Positions 40,735 to 49,183 of a DNA stretch of 64,000 nucleotides are shown piece by piece. The first letter of the stretch is position 1. Each line of letters starts with the position of its first letter. This DNA comes from Acetivibrio cellulolyticus CD2. Lineage in GTDB: Bacteria > Bacillota > Clostridia > Acetivibrionales > Acetivibrionaceae. Location of the stretch: positions 1,024,727 to 1,088,726 of the forward strand of contig NZ_JH556653.1 of NCBI RefSeq assembly GCF_000179595.2, written 5' to 3'. The notes below the pieces were generated by a model that worked only from the letters and a program-made list of their open reading frames with translations, was not told the origin of the DNA and searched no databases. Position numbers and translations under genes: made by a program.

Positions 40735-43102
40735 TATCTTGTGTTCGAACATATACCTTTTGAAGACCATAGCCCGGCACTTTCGCTTGACCTTTATTGG
40801 CTTTGTATGGTTCCCATCCCGGAATGCGAGATAAGAGTCCGATAATTGCCCTCGCTTCCCAATTAGGTATACTTCCATTCTCTTCAATGCACTCGACCCA
40901 TATCTCTATAGCACTAACCCGATCTCGGCGAATATTCCCATTTGGTGAAGCATAGTAATTTCTACGTTCATATTTATCCATCTGTGCCCAGTTATCGCTG
41001 ATTGGCGTTTCCAAGTATTCCATAATCTTACCTAGCCTTGGATCTATCTCTGTATGATTTTCCTGTCGTTCTTTTGCGATAGCGTCAGCTTCTGGTGAAA
41101 GCCTTACAGATTCACCATTCTTATAATAGTGCAAAGCTTCAGCCCATATCTGTGCCAGTAGTGCATCGGTAAGATGATCAAAATGGATATATTTACGATT
41201 CTGTGGAATTACCTCTATAGGCCAAAACCGACGTCCTCCGGTATTATCCTTTAAGAAATCAAAGGTGTTGGTTGTTCCAAAAAATACGCATTTCCTCGGA
41301 AAGTCAGAAACAACTCGATCATAAGCAACTCTATAACGATCTGTAGTTCTCGATAGAAAGGCTTTTGTTTCTTCTGATTCTGTTTTTTTCAAGGCTGATA
41401 GCTCAGGTAGTTCAATAATCCAAGCACGCTGCAAATGCTCGCCTGCTTCTTTATTATCAAAGTTTCTGATACTGTCAGAAAACCACTCGCCTCCTAGTCT
41501 TGCTATAAAACTGCTTTTATGTGATCCCTGAGGACCTACCAGAACTACAACCTCATCAAATTTGCACCCTGGCTCATAAAGCCTTTTACAGGCTGCTACA
41601 AGTATTTTTCTAGATACTTCCCGCTCGTAGACCCCGTCGGGAGTCCCAAGATAATCACGAAAGATATAATCTATTCTAGGTGTTCCATCCCATATCGCTG
41701 ATTCCAAATAATCCTTTATTGGGTGGAATGTGTTGGAGTGTACCACTTCTGTAAATGCGTTCTGAACTGTTGCAGCTGATTTGAAGCCATAGTGCTTTCC
41801 GAAATAGTGCAGCATTCGTTTGTCATCGGACCCAAGCCATGGCTCGTACTCTTGGTTTGGTCTTTCTCGTTTTCTCCATGGTAGATCTTGCTTAACTACC
41901 TCTGTATTACCAAACGCATCATAGGCGATTACATCCTTGAAAGCCCCACTTCTAAGTATTAATTCAGCATTCTTCGATGTTGGATATGGTATGCCAGATT
42001 TTGCTTCAACTTCAAGATGTATTTTCCATGCGTCAGGATCATCAGGATCAGTGCCAATAGCTTCAAAGTCATCCTGTACATCCGCCAAACGCTCCCTTTT
42101 TACCTCCGGGATGTTCGCCGCAAACTCCATCATAGCCTTATAGCTTGGGTATTTGCTGCTAGGAGTGTGCTCTTTCACATCCTCATCCAGATGCCCGAAC
42201 TTGTGTATACGTATAAGGTCAAATACATTATGACAATGCCCATCATTGGCTGGGTCGCTTTGGTGCTCGCTGTACATCCATTTATCATCATATATTCGCA
42301 TGCCTCCGAAGGTAGAGCCTCCAGCATAAGTCCAACGGTCATCCGATGTAGTTGGTAGATATACATCTGGGATGAATGCTTCTATACCATCTTGGATGCT
42401 GTACAGTTTACAGAACACACCGATAACACCGGGCTTTTCTTCAGGGTCACCTAACTTCTTGAGTTCTGCATTAATCGACTTCTCACTGTCTGGATGCTTT
42501 GGCCACTCTGAGGGGTCTCTCCAATCTGCGTATTCGTTCAATACATCATCTACTATTAAAGGCTCGCCCTCTCCAATAGATAATTCTGGTTTTGCATCCT
42601 TGGAACAGCTAGGAAAGTACATAAGCCGATGTACGTCGAATGTGGTTTTATCGAAGTATGCCATTCCGATTCTGTCTGCCATCTTTCGAGCTACTGCTGC
42701 ATACTCGTCAGGCAACATAGCTCGATCAACGGGTATTACCAAGCGGTATTTTCGTTTATCTGGTCTGCTGCTGTGAGTTGAATATATAGCATAAGCAGTG
42801 CCATCGAGCATAAGGCTTGATGTAAATATGAAGTTATTGTCTGCGTTGTCAGCATCTAACGTTATAAGCCATCTGTTCTCAACGTTTTCCTTTTTCCTAC
42901 GCCCGCCTTTAATGAAACCACCAACAAATGCTGGGCCATTTTTGATTCTGTCTCGATTCTCCTTCGCCATAACATCATATTCGGCCATAGTTTCATTAGT
43001 CCGGCGTACTCTTTTAAAACGATCAACTAGATCTGCCCACTCTGGATAGTCTGGTTTCCAATTGGTATCTGAGCGGTTTTTCCCAAATGATATTTCAAGC
43101 AT
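40730..43102 (-). CDS. Primase-like/VapE family replication helicase
   Basis: 790 aa. Residues about 75-190 form a primase-like domain (WLITLDADNADNNF, YAIYSTHSSRPDKRKYRLVIPVDR, MYFPSCS) of the type fused to phage and satellite replication proteins. The VapE-type superfamily 3-like ATPase follows: ESAIWDGTPRIDYIF, Walker A VLVGPQGSHKSSFI (about 510), WIIELPELSAL (Walker B, about 547), and CVFFGTTN plus GGRRFWPIE (sensor/arginine region). Proteins of this layout initiate and unwind satellite DNA. The iteron region starts at its 3' end. The gene follows the excisionase-like gene after 7 bp. Confidence 0.9.
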   Translation of the reverse strand: MLEISFGKNRSDTNWKPDYPEWADLVDRFKRVRRTNETMAEYDVMAKENRDRIKNGPAFVGGFIKGGRRKKENVENRWLITLDADNADNNFIFTSSLMLDGTAYAIYSTHSSRPDKRKYRLVIPVDRAMLPDEYAAVARKMADRIGMAYFDKTTFDVHRLMYFPSCSKDAKPELSIGEGEPLIVDDVLNEYADWRDPSEWPKHPDSEKSINAELKKLGDPEEKPGVIGVFCKLYSIQDGIEAFIPDVYLPTTSDDRWTYAGGSTFGGMRIYDDKWMYSEHQSDPANDGHCHNVFDLIRIHKFGHLDEDVKEHTPSSKYPSYKAMMEFAANIPEVKRERLADVQDDFEAIGTDPDDPDAWKIHLEVEAKSGIPYPTSKNAELILRSGAFKDVIAYDAFGNTEVVKQDLPWRKRERPNQEYEPWLGSDDKRMLHYFGKHYGFKSAATVQNAFTEVVHSNTFHPIKDYLESAIWDGTPRIDYIFRDYLGTPDGVYEREVSRKILVAACKRLYEPGCKFDEVVVLVGPQGSHKSSFIARLGGEWFSDSIRNFDNKEAGEHLQRAWIIELPELSALKKTESEETKAFLSRTTDRYRVAYDRVVSDFPRKCVFFGTTNTFDFLKDNTGGRRFWPIEVIPQNRKYIHFDHLTDALLAQIWAEALHYYKNGESVRLSPEADAIAKERQENHTEIDPRLGKIMEYLETPISDNWAQMDKYERRNYYASPNGNIRRDRVSAIEIWVECIEENGSIPNWEARAIIGLLSRIPGWEPYKANKGQAKVPGYGLQKVYVRTQDR

Positions 43103-43109
43103 TATGTCA

Positions 43110-43343
43110 TCACCTGACCATTCTCAAAGCATTTTTATTATCAGGAACCACTACAGAATTGGATTGAAGTTCGCTCAGCCAGTTATCAATAGCTTCTCGA
43201 TCATAAAAGTATCTCCTTATACCAGGAAATTTTATATAAGGAATCTTTCCTTCTCTTGTAAGTCTTCCTGCAGTATCCTTAGTTAGTTTTCCATCCATGT
43301 ATTCAACAAGCTCTGTTATTGTAAAAAGTTCACGCTTAGCCAT
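43110..43343 (-). CDS. Excisionase-like helix-turn-helix protein
   Basis: 77 aa from the ATG at 43343; GGGGAGG precedes it, and the GTG at 43355 lies within that site. FTITELVEYMDGKLTKDTAGRLTREGKIPYIKFPGIRRYFYDREAIDNWL is the winged-helix pattern of the excisionase/MerR-like DNA-binding family. It is cotranscribed between the Cro-like regulator and the replication gene. In tyrosine-integrase elements this position usually holds the directionality factor that promotes excision; it could instead be a transcription regulator. Confidence 0.8.
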   Translation of the reverse strand: MAKRELFTITELVEYMDGKLTKDTAGRLTREGKIPYIKFPGIRRYFYDREAIDNWLSELQSNSVVVPDNKNALRMVR

Positions 43344-43364
43344 AACTATTTGCACCTCCCCTAT

Positions 43365-43583
43365 CTAGCCCTCTATGATCTGGAATATTTCATCGAAGTC
43401 GATTTCCAATGCTTTGCAAATCTTCCCGGCTGTAGAAACTGATACGCTTTTAGTCTTGCAAGTTTCTATTCGATGTATTGTTGCGACATCAACATCAGCC
43501 TCTTTAGATAATGTCCTCATGCTGAGACATTTTTTTAAGCGAGCTTGAATGATATTATCCGGTTTTGCAATTATAGTTCTCAT
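43365..43583 (-). CDS. Cro-like XRE regulator
   Basis: 72 aa from the ATG at 43583 with AGGAGG upstream (the GTG at 43592 overlaps it). IIQARLKKCLSMRTLSKEADVDVATIHRIETCKTKSVSVSTAGKICKALEIDFDEIF is a complete XRE HTH. It is the first gene read leftward from the divergent control region, the position of Cro in lambdoid phages or Str/Stl-type regulators in satellites. It likely controls the switch to excision and replication together with the repressor at 43767. Confidence 0.85.
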   Translation of the reverse strand: MRTIIAKPDNIIQARLKKCLSMRTLSKEADVDVATIHRIETCKTKSVSVSTAGKICKALEIDFDEIFQIIEG

Positions 43584-43667
43584 ATGGCACACCTCCTAGC
43601 CTTTTAATTATATTCACACTTTGTTGTTTTACTATATTTTGTACAACATTCGGCATATTTTTATTAC

Positions 43668-43696
43668 ACTATAATATAAACGTTAGCAAATGTCAA
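43668..43696 (-). promoter_or_regulatory. Leftward (lytic-side) promoter of element B
   Basis: TTGACA (43691-43696) and TATAGT (43668-43673) on the minus strand with 17-bp spacing; drives the Cro-like, excisionase and replication genes. Confidence 0.7.
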
Positions 43697-43722
43697 CAGC
43701 AAACATATGCTATGCGTTGACT
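43691..43722. promoter_or_regulatory. Shared operator region between divergent promoters
   Basis: The two -35 boxes form an inverted pair (GTCAAC at 43692 and GTTGAC at 43716). Between them AGCAAACATATGCT is itself symmetric. Binding here by the CI-like and Cro-like proteins would control both promoters. Confidence 0.5.
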
Positions 43723-43745
43723 TTATGCTCACATTTTGATAAAAT
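43717..43745 (+). promoter_or_regulatory. Rightward promoter for repressor and integrase
   Basis: TTGACT (43717-43722) and TAAAAT (43740-43745) with exactly 17 bp between them, 22 bp before the repressor start codon. Confidence 0.7.
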
Positions 43746-43766
43746 ACCTATGAAAGGATGTGTAGT

Positions 43767-44357
43767 ATGCGTAGAAAAGAAAAAGCAAATTCCCTTATGA
43801 GTCAGAGAATAAAACAGCTACGTGAGGAAAATAAAATTAACCAACATCAACTGGCTGAAATATTAGGAGTAAAAAATCAAACCATATCAAATTATGAAGC
43901 TGGTGAACGAGAGCCGAGTTATGGGGTCCTTTTGAAACTTGCAGATTATTTTAATGTATCTACAGATTTTCTATTAGGGAGAACAAATATTAGCCACTCT
44001 GATCTTGGGCAAAAAACGGAGTATTTACTGGAGCACGATGCCTATTCTGATACATTACAAGAGATATTTAACGAATACTATAAGTTTATTGATTTAGTGG
44101 ATAAAGAATATGAGAAAACGCAGGAGAATTGTTTGGAGCAAAACTGGGATCCGAGGTATTGGAATTATGAATCTATTAATGAGATAGCAGCATCTAGGAT
44201 TTATGAAATCAGGATTAAAACTACACCGATATTAAGTCGTATAGATAAAGTCAATAGGGATCTGCAAGAGAAAATACTGAAAGAAATTGATCAGGTATTC
44301 GATGAATCAAGAAAAGAACTTGAGTCACAGGCAAGGGCGGTCACAGAGGAGGAATAA
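43767..44357 (+). CDS. CI-like XRE repressor of element B
   Basis: About 196 aa from the ATG at 43767, which is 8 bases after AAAGGA (the ATG at 43758 overlaps that site). The HTH is RIKQLREENKINQHQLAEILGVKNQTISNYEAGEREPSYGVLLKLADYFNVSTDFLLG (about 14-70), followed by an acidic helical C-terminus for oligomerisation or effector sensing (about 75-196). No protease or autocleavage motif is apparent, so derepression would need a partner, as with Stl repressors of satellites that respond to helper-phage proteins. It is followed after 2 bp by the integrase. Confidence 0.88.
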   Translation: MRRKEKANSLMSQRIKQLREENKINQHQLAEILGVKNQTISNYEAGEREPSYGVLLKLADYFNVSTDFLLGRTNISHSDLGQKTEYLLEHDAYSDTLQEIFNEYYKFIDLVDKEYEKTQENCLEQNWDPRYWNYESINEIAASRIYEIRIKTTPILSRIDKVNRDLQEKILKEIDQVFDESRKELESQARAVTEEE

Positions 44358-44359
44358 TA

Positions 44360-45631
44360 ATGCCAGGCTACATGCGAGATCTTGGGAACGGAAAGTTCCA
44401 GTTTGAAGTCAGCAAAGGTCACACCGGGGGCGGCAAGCGTAATAAAGCATACAAGACTATTCAAGCAAAAGGGAAAACCCCAGAGGCGCAACAGAAATAT
44501 GCGGAGAAGCAATTGGCCTTGTTTGTTGCCGAGGTTGAATCTGGCAACTTCCAAGCCCCAACAAAGTACACATTCGCCCAGTATTCTGAGGAATGGAAGA
44601 AAAGTAAGGAGCGGGAACTAGCACCCCTGACGTTCTATCGGTACTGCAATCTTCTCCGGCTGCATATCATTCCTGAGATAGGTGGTTATAAGCTGGAAGA
44701 GATAAATGCCTTGCTGCTTGATACTGCTTATAATAATATGCGGGAGCTGAAGCAGAGAAAATATAGAAAAAAGGATGGAACTGAAAAAATAAAAGATTAT
44801 AGCCTATCTGAGCAAACTATAAAGCATATTCACAGATTAATTGGCACCATACTGCAAACAGCTTTCAGAAAAGGCTTAATAAAGGAAAACCCAATCACCC
44901 GAACCGATGTGCCACATGTTAAGAAGAAAGAACCTAAGTATTACGATCAAGAGCAGATATCTTCCCTTATTGCTGCTCTTGAAGATACAGACATTCAATT
45001 TAAAACTGCCGTCCATGTCACTCTTGCTTCTGGGTGCCGCTTGGGTGAATTACTTGGGTTGGAGTGGTCTGATATTGATTATGATAAATGCACAATAGAT
45101 ATAAGACAAGCAGGTCAGTATATACCTGGACAGGGCGTATTCACAAAAGACCCTAAAAATGAAACTTCTAAGCGTATTGTTTCGATGCCAAGACCTGTTA
45201 TGGATATGATCTCTCATCTGGAATATGAGAAAAAAGTCAGTAAAGTGAAGCTGGGAAACAAATGGCAGGGAGGTAATATCAAGGATAAAGCTGAAAGGGA
45301 ATATGATGGCAGGCCTAATAGATTATTCACCAGAGCAGACGGATCACCTATGTACCCTAACAGGTTATCTAAACAATGGAAGGCATTCATCGATAAGTCA
45401 GACCTACCCAAGATCACCTTCCACGGGCTACGGCATACCAGTGCATCCTATCTCATCTCCTGCGGACAGGATGTTGTATCTGTCGCTAAGAGGCTCGGCC
45501 ATAGCAGCAGTAATACAACATTAAGTATTTATGCACATGCTTTCAAAAAACGTGATGAGGAAGCAGCAGTACATATGGACAAACTATATCCCCAGAGTGA
45601 GGATAAGCAGCAAGGGAACAAAGCAAATTGA
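44360..45631 (+). CDS. Tyrosine-type site-specific integrase of element B
   Basis: 423 aa. N-terminal arm-binding domain (MPGYMRDLGNGKFQFEVSKG, about 1-55), SAM-like core-binding domain (YTFAQYSEEWKKSKER..., about 65-170), and the catalytic domain with Arg in SGCRLGELLGLEW, HGLRHTSASYL (HxxR), LGHSSSNTTLSIYAHAF (His and the nucleophilic Tyr). All catalytic residues are present and the length is normal, so it should be active. The gene points at the tRNA-Cys gene it targets, with four arm-type repeats between its end and the attachment core. GGAGG lies in the end of the repressor gene. Confidence 0.95.
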   Translation: MPGYMRDLGNGKFQFEVSKGHTGGGKRNKAYKTIQAKGKTPEAQQKYAEKQLALFVAEVESGNFQAPTKYTFAQYSEEWKKSKERELAPLTFYRYCNLLRLHIIPEIGGYKLEEINALLLDTAYNNMRELKQRKYRKKDGTEKIKDYSLSEQTIKHIHRLIGTILQTAFRKGLIKENPITRTDVPHVKKKEPKYYDQEQISSLIAALEDTDIQFKTAVHVTLASGCRLGELLGLEWSDIDYDKCTIDIRQAGQYIPGQGVFTKDPKNETSKRIVSMPRPVMDMISHLEYEKKVSKVKLGNKWQGGNIKDKAEREYDGRPNRLFTRADGSPMYPNRLSKQWKAFIDKSDLPKITFHGLRHTSASYLISCGQDVVSVAKRLGHSSSNTTLSIYAHAFKKRDEEAAVHMDKLYPQSEDKQQGNKAN

Positions 45632-45680
45632 GTATCAAACATCCGGCTCCGTATAGGGGCTTTTTTATTTGTCCGTTTTC

Positions 45681-45730
45681 TGTCGGTAGAAATGTCGGTA
45701 ACTTTTCGGGTTGTCGGTAAAGTGTCGGTA
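45681..45730. repeat. Integrase arm-type sites, right end of element B
   Basis: Four direct copies of TGTCGGTA at 45681, 45693, 45712 and 45723, between the integrase stop and the tRNA-Cys core. The same octamer occurs three times at the left end of the element. Confidence 0.7.
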
Positions 45731-45745
45731 TTTGCCCTCATAATG

Positions 45746-45775
45746 AAAAATACCAAACCCTTGAGGGCTTGGTAT
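45746..45775 (-). terminator. Terminator following tRNA-Cys, supplied by element B
   Basis: ATACCAAACCC/GGGCTTGGTAT stem with a 4-base loop and T-run on the minus strand. It differs from the terminator at both other border copies, so the element brought its own and restored an end to the tRNA operon. Confidence 0.8.
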
Positions 45776-45778
45776 CAT

Positions 45779-45853
<75 letters not shown>

Positions 45854-45926
45854 ATATTTTTACTGGATTCAGATGCTAAAAGTCAGATATCTTCTCTGAC
45901 TTTAGCAACTCTATCCTGTATTATTT

Positions 45927-46001
45927 TGGAGCGGGTTACGAGATTTGAACTCGCGACTTTCACCTTGGCAAGGTGACACTCTACCGCTGAGTTAAACCCG
46001 C
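45927..46001 (-). tRNA. tRNA-Gly (GCC)
   Basis: Acceptor GCGGGTT/AACCCGC, anticodon loop TTGCCAA, T-loop GTTCAAATC, encoded CCA. Confidence 0.97.
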
Positions 46002-46030
46002 ATAATCAATTCCTGCTATGCAGGAATCTT

Positions 46031-46106
<76 letters not shown>

Positions 46107-46110
46107 AAAT

Positions 46111-46187
46111 TGGCGACCCGGAAGGGGCTCGAACCCTCGACCTCCAGCGTGACAGGCTGGCATTCTAACCAACTGAACTACCGGGCC
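46111..46187 (-). tRNA. tRNA-Asp (GTC)
   Basis: Acceptor GGCCCGG/CCGGGTC, anticodon loop CTGTCAC, T-loop GTTCGAGCC, discriminator G and encoded CCA. Confidence 0.97.
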
Positions 46188-46193
46188 AATTTA

Positions 46194-46269
46194 TGGTGGG
46201 CACTATAGGGCTCGAACCTATGACCCCCTGCTTGTAAGGCAGGTGCTCCCCCAGCTGAGCTAAGCGCCC
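46194..46269 (-). tRNA. tRNA-Val (TAC)
   Basis: Acceptor GGGCGCT/AGTGCCC (one G-T pair), anticodon loop CTTACAA, T-loop GTTCGAGCC, encoded CCA. First gene of the operon as transcribed. Confidence 0.97.
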
Positions 46270-46477
46270 GCACCACCGTATCGCGTTTCAGCGACAATTG
46301 ATAGTATACAAAATTAATCAGCTTAAGTCAACACCCAAAATGCTATTAATTTAAATTTATTGTTTTATTCCTTTAAAAAGCTTTCATATACTCTTTATTA
46401 CACAGTCTTACAACTCATTCTTATACATTTTTATTCTCTACAAAATTCCTTATAAATTATCCTTTACATTGATGCCC

Positions 46478-47350
46478 CTATTCAATTAAATCCAGCAATT
46501 CTTTTTCTGAAAATTGATATTTGGAATTGCAGAAATAGCACTGTGTTTCAGCACCGTGCTGTTCTTCAACCATACTCATTATTTCGTTTTTGCCAAGGCT
46601 CATTATATTTCTTTCCATACGCTCTCTAGTGCAATTACATTGATATTTGCATGGAGCTTTTTCTCCGATTTTTAGATTCATATCGCCTAGAATGAGTTCA
46701 AGAATATCTTCAGGAGTTTTTCCTTCCGAAAGGAGCTTCGTTACAGAAGGTATTCCGCTTATTTTTTCCTCAATAAGGCTAATTGTATTCTCGTCAGCAC
46801 CAGGCATAAGTTGAATTATAAATCCACCTGAACTAAGAATAAACTCTTCGGAATTTGTAAGTACCCCTAAAGCTACTACAGAAGGCACCTGTTCAGAGGA
46901 AGCAAAATAATATGCAATATCCTCAGCTATTTCCCCTGTTACCAGATCAACATATCCAATATATGGCTCTTTTAGTCCAAGATCCCTGATAACATTAAGG
47001 TATCCATTGCTGCCGATTGCTCCTGCAACATCGTATTTACCATTTTCATTAAGCGGTAAATAAATTAATGGATTGTGTACATAGCCCCTAACATTTGCGC
47101 TTGAATCAGAAACTACAACAATTCCACCAAGAGGTCCATCTCCTTTTATCTGAATAGTAAGTGTATCCTTCGAGCCTTTCAAAAATGTAGACATTAATGA
47201 AGCAGCAGTCATTGTCCTTCCTAATGCAACGGAAGCAAGCGGAGATAACCCATGAATATTCATTGCATCCTTTACCATATTTGTAGTAATTGCCGCAATT
47301 GCTCTAACAGTACCTTCTGCCGCTGTCGCCCTAATTACATAGTCTTCCAT
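46478..47350 (-). CDS. hslO: Redox-regulated chaperone Hsp33
   Basis: 290 aa, normal for Hsp33. The N-terminal substrate-binding domain shows HGLSPLASVALGRTMTAASLMSTFLKG and GDGPLGGIVVVSDSSANVRGYV. The C-terminal zinc redox switch is complete: CNC (about 237-239) and CYFC (about 269-272). Oxidation releases zinc, joins these Cys in disulfides and activates holdase function during oxidative and heat stress. It is monocistronic, upstream of the tRNA operon in the same orientation with about 200 bp between them. Confidence 0.96.
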   Translation of the reverse strand: MEDYVIRATAAEGTVRAIAAITTNMVKDAMNIHGLSPLASVALGRTMTAASLMSTFLKGSKDTLTIQIKGDGPLGGIVVVSDSSANVRGYVHNPLIYLPLNENGKYDVAGAIGSNGYLNVIRDLGLKEPYIGYVDLVTGEIAEDIAYYFASSEQVPSVVALGVLTNSEEFILSSGGFIIQLMPGADENTISLIEEKISGIPSVTKLLSEGKTPEDILELILGDMNLKIGEKAPCKYQCNCTRERMERNIMSLGKNEIMSMVEEQHGAETQCYFCNSKYQFSEKELLDLIE

Positions 47351-47500
47351 AAAAACTATCCCTTCCCCTTAAACCATAGTTTTGTTAAAATTACAATCGT
47401 TTATCCATATTATATATTACAAAAATTAAGTTTTAAATTCTACAAAAATATTGAATTATTGTTTTCTACTATCTCAAAAATATACTTTTAGAAATGTAAA

Positions 47501-47525
47501 ACCCCGGTATATAATATACCGGGGT
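47501..47525 (-). terminator. Terminator of the cold-shock gene
   Basis: ACCCCGGTATA/TATACCGGGGT perfect stem followed on the minus strand by TTTTACATTT. Confidence 0.85.
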
Positions 47526-47563
47526 GAGTTCGGCCATCTTTATATAATATTTTAAGACACCGA

Positions 47564-47764
47564 TTAGGCTCTTGTTACATTTGAAGCCTGAGGTCCTTTA
47601 GCACCTTCAACAACTTCAAACTGAACTTCTGTACCTTCTTCTAATGTCTTGTAGCCATCCATGTTTATTGCTGAAAAATGAACGAAAACGTCATTTCCGC
47701 CATCTCTTTCGATAAAGCCGAATCCTTTCTCAGCATTAAACCATTTAACTCTTCCTCTCTCCAT
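47564..47764 (-). CDS. Cold-shock domain protein (Csp family)
   Basis: 66 aa from the ATG at 47764, 6 bases after AGGAGGAG; upstream in-frame codons lie before that site. [31 protein letters not shown] contains both RNA-binding motifs (KGFGFI and VFVHF). Csp proteins are single-stranded RNA/DNA chaperones acting in cold adaptation and stationary phase. The approximately 90 bp of AT-rich DNA before it would give a 5' leader. The paralogue number in the genome is unknown, so no letter is assigned. Confidence 0.96.
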   Translation of the reverse strand: MERGRVKWFNAEKGFGFIERDGGNDVFVHFSAINMDGYKTLEEGTEVQFEVVEGAKGPQASNVTRA

Positions 47765-47901
47765 CCTGCACTCCTCCTGAACTAGATACTTTAACTTAGC
47801 ATGCATATTTCCATGCGATTACTAAATCTTTAACAGTTTATCATAATTTGCTATAGCTTGTCAATCCAATAATTTTTATATTTATAAAATTAATGGCATT
47901 T

Positions 47902-48207
47902 CTAAAGCTCCCAAATATATTTTTTCAAATTTATTTTGCCGTCTTTTTCGAAAATTATACCTTCATTTTCAAGCAATATTCTTTGTTCCATCAAACCTCC
48001 AAATGCAAACCCCGAGCTAATTTCCCCGTTTCTGTTCACTACACGGTGGCACGGCACATCACCAAAGTATGGATTTTTATGCAACGCCCACCCAACAATC
48101 TTAGCTCGCCTTGGCTGGCCCAGTATTCTAGCAATTTGACCATATGTTGCAACTTTACCTTTCGGAATTTTCCGCACTACCTCATATACGTCTTCAAAAA
48201 ACGCCAT
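47902..48207 (-). CDS. MGMT-family DNA alkyltransferase-like protein (single domain)
   Basis: 101 aa, equal to only the C-terminal domain of O6-alkylguanine-DNA alkyltransferases. IPKGKVATYGQIARILG is the HTH that enters the DNA groove, and VPCHRVV is the active-site motif with the alkyl-acceptor Cys present (alkyltransferase-like proteins have Trp there). It may therefore repair alkylated guanine without the usual N-terminal domain, or act as a damage-flagging protein. It is located between a methyltransferase and the cold-shock gene, all on the minus strand. Confidence 0.9.
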   Translation of the reverse strand: MAFFEDVYEVVRKIPKGKVATYGQIARILGQPRRAKIVGWALHKNPYFGDVPCHRVVNRNGEISSGFAFGGLMEQRILLENEGIIFEKDGKINLKKYIWEL

Positions 48208-48256
48208 AAAACCTCCAACATAAATTTAACTTAAAATAAACTTGTTATAAAATACG

Positions 48257-49039
48257 TCAGATCTTGTTGGCTCTACATACATAGAAATTTCTTTGACTTT
48301 TTTTAGAAGGATAGCTTAACTTTAACTCATCATATATATTTAAAAGCTTTAATCCGCTATCATTTATCAAGTCTTTGAGTTCATTTTTATCGTATGACCT
48401 TTCATAATGGACTTCATCATGCTTTTTATAGCACTCGGAATCCTTGATAAAAAAAGTCAATTCAAACTCACAAACCTTTGACTTTTTGTTATAATAGTTC
48501 TGCCATATGTAGGTTGCTTCATCAGAAATATCATAAAACACATTTTCTCCAAATATATTTTCAAATTTGTAAGGTGTATTTATATCAAAAATGAATAATC
48601 CATCCGGATTTAAATAATTTTTTACAAGCTTAAGCATTCTTTTTATATCTTTTTTGTAGAGTATATAATTAAGACTGTCCATAAGACACACTATTGTATC
48701 AACAGTACCATATAACTCAAAGTTAGTCATATCCTGATTCAGATATAAAATATTTAACCCCTGCTCTTCACTCTTAAACTTAGCACAGCTTAACATATCG
48801 GTCGACATATCAATACCTATCATCTCATAGCCCCTTTTAGCCATTTCAATGCAAAAATTGCCTGTGCCACACCCCAAATCAAGGATCAACGATGGTTTAT
48901 GATTATTAATTTTAAATATTTCTTCAATATAATCTGCCCATTTTGTATAATCTATATCATACATGAGCTTGTCATATATATAAGCAAAGTTAGAGTAAAT
49001 TGGTTCCACCCCCATCAAAGAAAATTTCAACTTTTTCAT
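48257..49039 (-). CDS. Class I SAM-dependent methyltransferase
   Basis: 260 aa. SAM-binding motif I is ILDLGCGTGNFCIEMAKRG (about 52-70), motif II MIGIDMSTDML, then NQDMTNF and VCLMDSLNYI, typical of the small-molecule methyltransferase fold. It begins IYSNFAYIYDKLMYDIDYTKWADYI, a start common to clostridial members of unknown substrate. The exact start is uncertain (ATG at 49039 or a few codons later), as no strong ribosome site is visible. It lies 50 bp upstream of the MGMT-like gene, so the two may be cotranscribed. Confidence 0.9.
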   Translation of the reverse strand: MKKLKFSLMGVEPIYSNFAYIYDKLMYDIDYTKWADYIEEIFKINNHKPSLILDLGCGTGNFCIEMAKRGYEMIGIDMSTDMLSCAKFKSEEQGLNILYLNQDMTNFELYGTVDTIVCLMDSLNYILYKKDIKRMLKLVKNYLNPDGLFIFDINTPYKFENIFGENVFYDISDEATYIWQNYYNKKSKVCEFELTFFIKDSECYKKHDEVHYERSYDKNELKDLINDSGLKLLNIYDELKLSYPSKKSQRNFYVCRANKI

Positions 49040-49103
49040 TATAACATATCAAGACAGCAGTAACAATCAGAGCAACAATCAAAAAATCCTTACAAAATAA
49101 TAT

Positions 49104-49150
49104 ATCGCAGTGGCAATCTGCAATTTTGCAGTAAATACCATTGCGATAAA
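49104..49150 (-). terminator. Hairpin after the spore protein gene
   Basis: TATCGCAGTGG pairs with CCATTGCGATA (one mismatch), enclosing a second stem CTGCAAT/TTGCAG. The minus-strand flank is AT-rich but lacks a pure T-run. Confidence 0.45.
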
Positions 49151-49183
49151 CATATAAAGAGCAATTTTATTATGTATGCATAT

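Larger units (their letters stand above)
31472..45778. mobile_element. Element B: PICI-like phage satellite or reduced prophage
   Basis: About 14.3 kb between identical 48-bp tRNA-Cys ends. It encodes an integrase, CI-like and Cro-like regulators, an excisionase-like protein, a primase/VapE helicase with adjacent iterons, two sigma-like factors, a tail-fibre-like protein and a small terminase subunit. No large terminase, portal, capsid, tail tube or lysis gene was found. Gene order (int and repressor facing away from the replication and packaging genes) matches phage-inducible chromosomal islands. Confidence 0.75.

Noticed and set aside
42372..42776. 134-codon plus-strand ORF
   Set aside because: Antisense to the VapE gene, whose motifs are clear; no ribosome binding site.
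31472..45778. Complete prophage
   Set aside because: No large terminase, portal, capsid, tail-tube, tape-measure, holin or lysin gene could be found; the element is too small.
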